Source of the DNA: Saxidomus purpurata
Lineage: Eukaryota > Mollusca > Bivalvia > Venerida > Veneridae
Length of the DNA stretch: 64,000 nucleotides
Reading direction: 5' to 3'
Assembly: GCA_022818135.1 (NCBI GenBank)
Contig: JAFMSR010000006.1
Location: 34,884,997-34,948,996, forward strand
This document shows positions 53,901 to 59,900 of this stretch, piece after piece. The notes beneath the pieces are model-generated. The model was not told the DNA's origin. It made no database searches and worked only from the letters and a program-made list of their open reading frames with translations. Within the stretch, counting starts at the first letter, position 1, and each line of letters begins with the position of its first letter. A program made the position numbers and the translations under genes.

Positions 53901-56900
53901 TGCACGTCATCTTGATGTGGTAAACATTTGTCTGAAGTTTCATCAAAATTCTTCAAAGGGTTGAAGAGTTACAGAGCGGACAGGATTTTCAATGTTAATG
54001 TCACTGTGACCTTGACCTTGGAGCCAGCCATGCGGAACATGCGTTCTGCACGTCATCTTGATGTGGTAAACATTTGTCTGAAGTTTCATCAAAATTCTTC
54101 AAAGGGTTGAAGAGTTACAGAGCGGACACAATTTCGTTTGACGCCCGCCCATCCGCCCATCCGCCCATCCGCCCGCCATACCCCAATCTAATAACCAGGA
54201 TTTTCAAAATTGAAAACCTGGTTAATAAAATATACGAATATGTCCATAAGATACCAACTTGTACATTTCCCGTCTGTATCTAGTTCCATATCAACAGGAC
54301 ACAAACATCTGTAACCATGGTTACTGTTGCTAGGTACACACAGGTGACAACAGGGCGAAGAACCACAGGGATCTACTGTAAATGTAACACACAATTCTAA
54401 TTTGACAATGGACTCTCAATCTTATCAGTCACCAGTTTAAATAATTTTCCTGGCTGGACATACTAAACTTTACCAAAACTGTTCAAATATTTACATGTAC
54501 AACCTACTCAAAGCACAATCTTCCTGAGATTTTAATACCACATACATAAATCTGATGACTAATCAGAACATGAATACAATACATTAAAAGATATTATTCT
54601 CTAGCTCAATGTACATAATCTTAAAAGGCTTGTACATTGAAGTTAAACAAGTTACTCGAGCTTGTCACAGGACAGATGTTGCCTTTTGTACAGCATTTAC
54701 AATATGAACACAAGTTAGTATTTCTTTAGTAGTTTATATTATAGTTTACAAGGCTCATAATATTCATGTTCTCCCTTCTTTGTCTTGTGGTTTAATGCCT
54801 CCTTCTAGTTTAGCTACCTGCAGGTTGGAAGTTTACCTGACCATTGCTCCTTGGGAGAACCAGTACTAAACTCCTATCACAACTTTCTCACATGACATAC
54901 TGTACTATTCACTCACAAAGAAAACAGTGCTATGCAATAAATTAGAACAATAGTACCCTTAAAATAGTTAGATGTTTAACAATAAAAAGTATGAAACAGA
55001 TCTCACAACTGTAAGCATAAAGCTGTTGTCCAGACAGTGCCAAATCCAAGAGATGCAAGATTTTAAACAGCTAGCTGCCTAACTCTTGCCTAACTAAATT
55101 TGTACATTTTTCAATTTAGACTGTACCAATAATCAACTGGATAGCCAACAGGACGAATCATGGTCACAGTTTTGTCACAGATTTGCAAGCCGATCATGAT
55201 CTTCACTGGTCATAAAGGCAGAATCTTTTGCTACCACTACGAAAATATTAATGTTGACATATCTGATTTAAAACTGAATATTTAGGATGCGACAGTTGTG
55301 GTTATTTGAAACAAGGTGCTTTAAAAAGGTATAAATCAACAATGTGTACTAAGGCATAATACTGCATAAATGCACTTTTTGTGAACTAGTTTTCTATGGC
55401 AAATGCCAAGGAGAATGTGCAAGTCACGCCTCATTTGATGTTGTTGGACTATAACCTTAAGCACTTGTCCAATAACTCTACATGTGTTAAAGGTGATGGT
55501 AAATAATGAAGTTTGTTAATTCGGAGTACTTTCAACTTAAAAGGAATTTGTCCGAACAGTTTAAATATATTTGAAAATTATTTACATTGGCAGGAACAGC
55601 CAATGACTGAGATGAAAAGTCTTTGACTTCACAGCATGTCCACCGTATAATATAACATTACTAACCTATATCCTGTGTGTCATACAGGACACGATGGTAA
55701 ACTGCTGCCGCGGTGATGCTCCCTGTATCCAGACTCTCGTTACCTAGCAACTGACCTGTGAACTTGTTTATTACCACTGTACCATTACTGCCAGTGACAT
55801 ACAACTGGTCTGACAGTACTGACACACCCGACACACTGGGAAATGTTATTCCATTGCTGATAACAGATACCTGATGAAGTACAGAAATAACTTTAATCCT
55901 GGGAGTAACTCCTTAGTCACGTATAAATGCCCCTCTCATGTATACAGTAGAAACATAAGTAGATCATGATTAGCCTTGTACATTAGCATACTGGTCATGA
56001 CTTTACCTGTTCCTATACAATGCGTGAATTTTCACTTAACATCCCTCCAAATAATTAATGGTCCAGTATTGCCCAAACTGACGCGTGGACCAGTTTGCTT
56101 TGGAAGAATAGCAGGTTACAGGTAAATGGCTTACACTAAAACAACATGGCATCAAATATGTCCAAACACAACTACAAAGCACATTACTGACTCTGTTTAC
56201 ACATCTATTTTCTCTTAACTTAACAAAGTGTAGCTGAAAACCTATGCAAGTACTTTGTTCAGTTGCAAATAGTATCACAAGACAAAGCGTAACATTAATG
56301 CATTTTAAGTAGTTAAAAATACTGAAATTTACAGTCATCAAGTAAGTAATAGCATAAAATATGCAAAGGGAAAAGTGGAAGACATAATCTATAGGTATAT
56401 ACCTTTCTATGCTCACTATTTAACTTCAGAGACTGAATTATGTATCCACTCTGCGTTGTTGCTACCCAATAAAGTTTTTCAACTGTGGTATCTAGGAATA
56501 GGTTTCTAGGCCCGTTCAAACTGTCAAGAATCAATGAATGCTGGGAACCATCTAGATCTGCAGTTTTAATGGAACCAGTTTGATCTTTCGTACCCCATTC
56601 TGTCCACAGCAGTTTTCTGTAAGTCAGTAACACAACAATTTTTTATTTCATTTTAAACTTATCCTACTATAACTAAAGTGCCTGCATCCTTCAATGATGC
56701 ATGTAGCTTGGAAATTACAACTTTTATGCTCTTCTGGAAAAACTTCTATTTAAATTAATATCATCTTAGTATTTCCTGCCATAAGGCAAAATAAATCTAC
56801 TCTGCTCCCATCACTTATACCTTTACTGATTCTTACCTTAATGTTCAATGTGCAGGCATACTTCCTTCAAATTTAATTGCCCTGTTCAAAACCTATTTGC

Positions 56901-59900
56901 AGTAGTGAATCCCTGAACATAAATGTATATATCTATATAGTACATAAAGTTGTCAAATACTTACCTAGATCTTATATTTAGTACAACAGAATGTGGTCTT
57001 TGTAGGTCTCTAATAAGCACTGAGCAGTTATCAGCTTTCCATGTACACACAATGATTGTACCTGCCTCATTGTCTACCAGATATATATTGTGGGTGATCC
57101 AGTCTACAGCTACACTGGTAACAGACTTCAAACCTGCAAATAACCAACACATCCATTACCTATCAAAAACGCTAGCAAGTTCTTACGTTCTAATGGCAAT
57201 TCTACCACTCCACAGTGTCGGAGGTAATGACGATGATTGCAAAAATCAGTGTGTCTCCAAATATTTTAACTAGGCTAGATCTAGTCTAGTATAGTTTCAA
57301 AGAACAGACAAGTTGTTAAAACTTAAAATTTTATGCATTCAGTCGTCATTACTTCATTTGGCTTAACTGGTTTGTTTATGCTGGTCTATTGTGGCCATGA
57401 ACATTGTGACAAGGTTTGGTGAAAAAAACATTATTAATGGTCTCCACTCGTTAGACAGGGAGTGGATGGCACTAAATGTGAATTTTCTGCTTTTCAATGG
57501 CTACATTTCACATAACTTTTATCTTGACAGTTTTCAAATTTAGCCCCAATATCACACCCAAGAACATGCAGACTTAGTTTGGTTTGGTGGTACATTGTGA
57601 AATAATACAGAAACACTTCTCCATGACTGTCAGAAGATAAGTTTCCAAGGTCTGACACAAGCAGTGCACTGTTACCTGTATCAACAAGAGGGACTGGTTC
57701 CCCTGTTTTTCCCTCATCTAGACTGGTTCTGTACATAAGTGTTCCATGCTCTGACACAAGCAGTATGCTGTTACCTGTATCAACAAGAGGGACTGGTTCT
57801 CCTCTTGTGTTTCCATCATCCAGGCTGGTTCTGTACACTACTGTTCCATTGTCTGACACAACCAGTACACTATCATCTGGACCAAACCCTGTAATATTTA
57901 TTGCATTTACCAGAATCTATGTCTTCAGTTACAAAAAGAAGTGGTGTACAAGCCTGCTTTATAATCATTATTGTATAATGCTTTAGTTTGGCAGAGCTAA
58001 ACTTTGGCAGCGATCACAACACGTATAACAGCATGTAGTTACCAAACCCTGCATCCCCAAACCTGGAACACACTATCATTCTACTATGACATCTCAAACA
58101 ATTTGTAAATTCAGCACTGAATACAGAATGACATACCTAAATCTGTCACATGACTGTTGGGCAGCTCTGTCAATGGTTCAATGTCACCTGTTTCCGTGAA
58201 ATAAACACTGACCTCCTTCCCGGACACATACACTAATCTTGGTTCCTCTCCTGTAATACATCATAAGTCAAACAGATAGAAATCACTTACCATAGGTGAA
58301 AAATAAATAAATAAATAAAATATTCCTTAAACACCATCAAACTTAGTATCCATCAACAACTTAACCCCCATACAAAATAATAAATCCTTCCAAACATGAG
58401 AAAACAAGCAGACAATGCACACACTGCAGTTCCAATCTGTACTATATACAAAGGCATACAGTTCCAATCTGTACTATATACAAAGGCATACAGTTCCAAT
58501 CTGTACTATATACAAAGGCATACAGTTCCAATCTGTACTATATACAAAGGCATACAGTTCCAATCTGTACTATATATACAAAGGCATACAGTTCCAATCT
58601 GTACTATATACAAAGGCATACAGTTCCAATCTGTACTATATACAAAGGCATACAGTTCCAATCTGTACAATAAACAAAGGCATACAGTTACAATCTGTAC
58701 TATATGCAAAGGCATACAGTTCCAATCTGTACAATAAACAAAGGCATACAGTTACAATCTGTACAATAAACAAAGGCATACAGTTCCAATCTGTACAATA
58801 AACAAAGGCATACAGTTCCAATCTGTACAACAAACAAAGGCATACAGTTCCAATCTGTACAATAAACAAAGGCATACAGTTACAATCTGTACAATAAACA
58901 AAGGCATACAGTTCCAATCTGTCAGGGCGTTCGGTAGACCCGAGCTCCCGGGTTTTGACCCGTGAAAATTTCGAAATACCCGTATTTGACCCGCAATAAA
59001 AACGCCCGACGAGTCATATTTGACCCGTAGGAATTTTCATTCATGCGTCGATTCTTTAGCGTACGTGTCAATCAACTTGTTAATTCCAAACACTCATGCC
59101 GTTGCAACCGTTGACGCACGGAGGCGGAGCTTGTATTTTAATCTACTCGCTTTCAGTCAATCAGCGACGATCACGCACATGCCCATTGTCTTGGCTTTGA
59201 TAATGACGTAATCAATGGATGATTGGATTTAATTGACAAGCAATAAACACATGTTCGGCATCTATATATGTTTAAAAGATGTTGTTAACACGCGGCATAT
59301 AAATGATGCAATCAAAAGGGTATGCGCGTACCGTTTATACCTTGAACGAGGTTGGTGGACCCAATAAGCACGATAACAAACAAACAAAAGTATGCGCATC
59401 ATTTAATTAGTAGATGATAGTGACACTCGAATTAGATAATTAGTGGATGTTTTTTCGGCGGCCTAGACGAGTAATATATTCAGTGTGTGATTCGTCGTGA
59501 ATTAATTGTAAGAGCGTATTTATATTGACTTACGTGTTGAAAGTTTTACTGACGTAATTTTCACTTCTAAGAGCCTTTCTTTTCCATCCTGCATGAAAAA
59601 CTTGATATGGAAAGATAATCAAAATAATAAGCCTTATAAATTCGTGTCAAATAACCTTCAGTATTTGTTAATTCCAACTAGAGCTATCACTAAATGTGAT
59701 TAATACCCCCAAAAGACTGCTTTATAAACTGAGAAAGTTCGTAGTAACAGAATACCTTGCAAACAAACTAAAAAGAGATATTGTTCTTGGCAATAACTCT
59801 GTAATTTGTCAAGATAGAGTTATGGTTCTTGTACACTGCACTTCCTCTCAATGTGCTTGACCATTGTATGAAGTTGTATTGAATTCCAACCAATAGTTTT

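Noticed and set aside
58396..58917. ORFs of 69-128 codons and a CRISPR-like regular array
   Set aside because: Tandem minisatellite with no unique spacers, in a eukaryotic intron; the ORFs are repeats of the unit.
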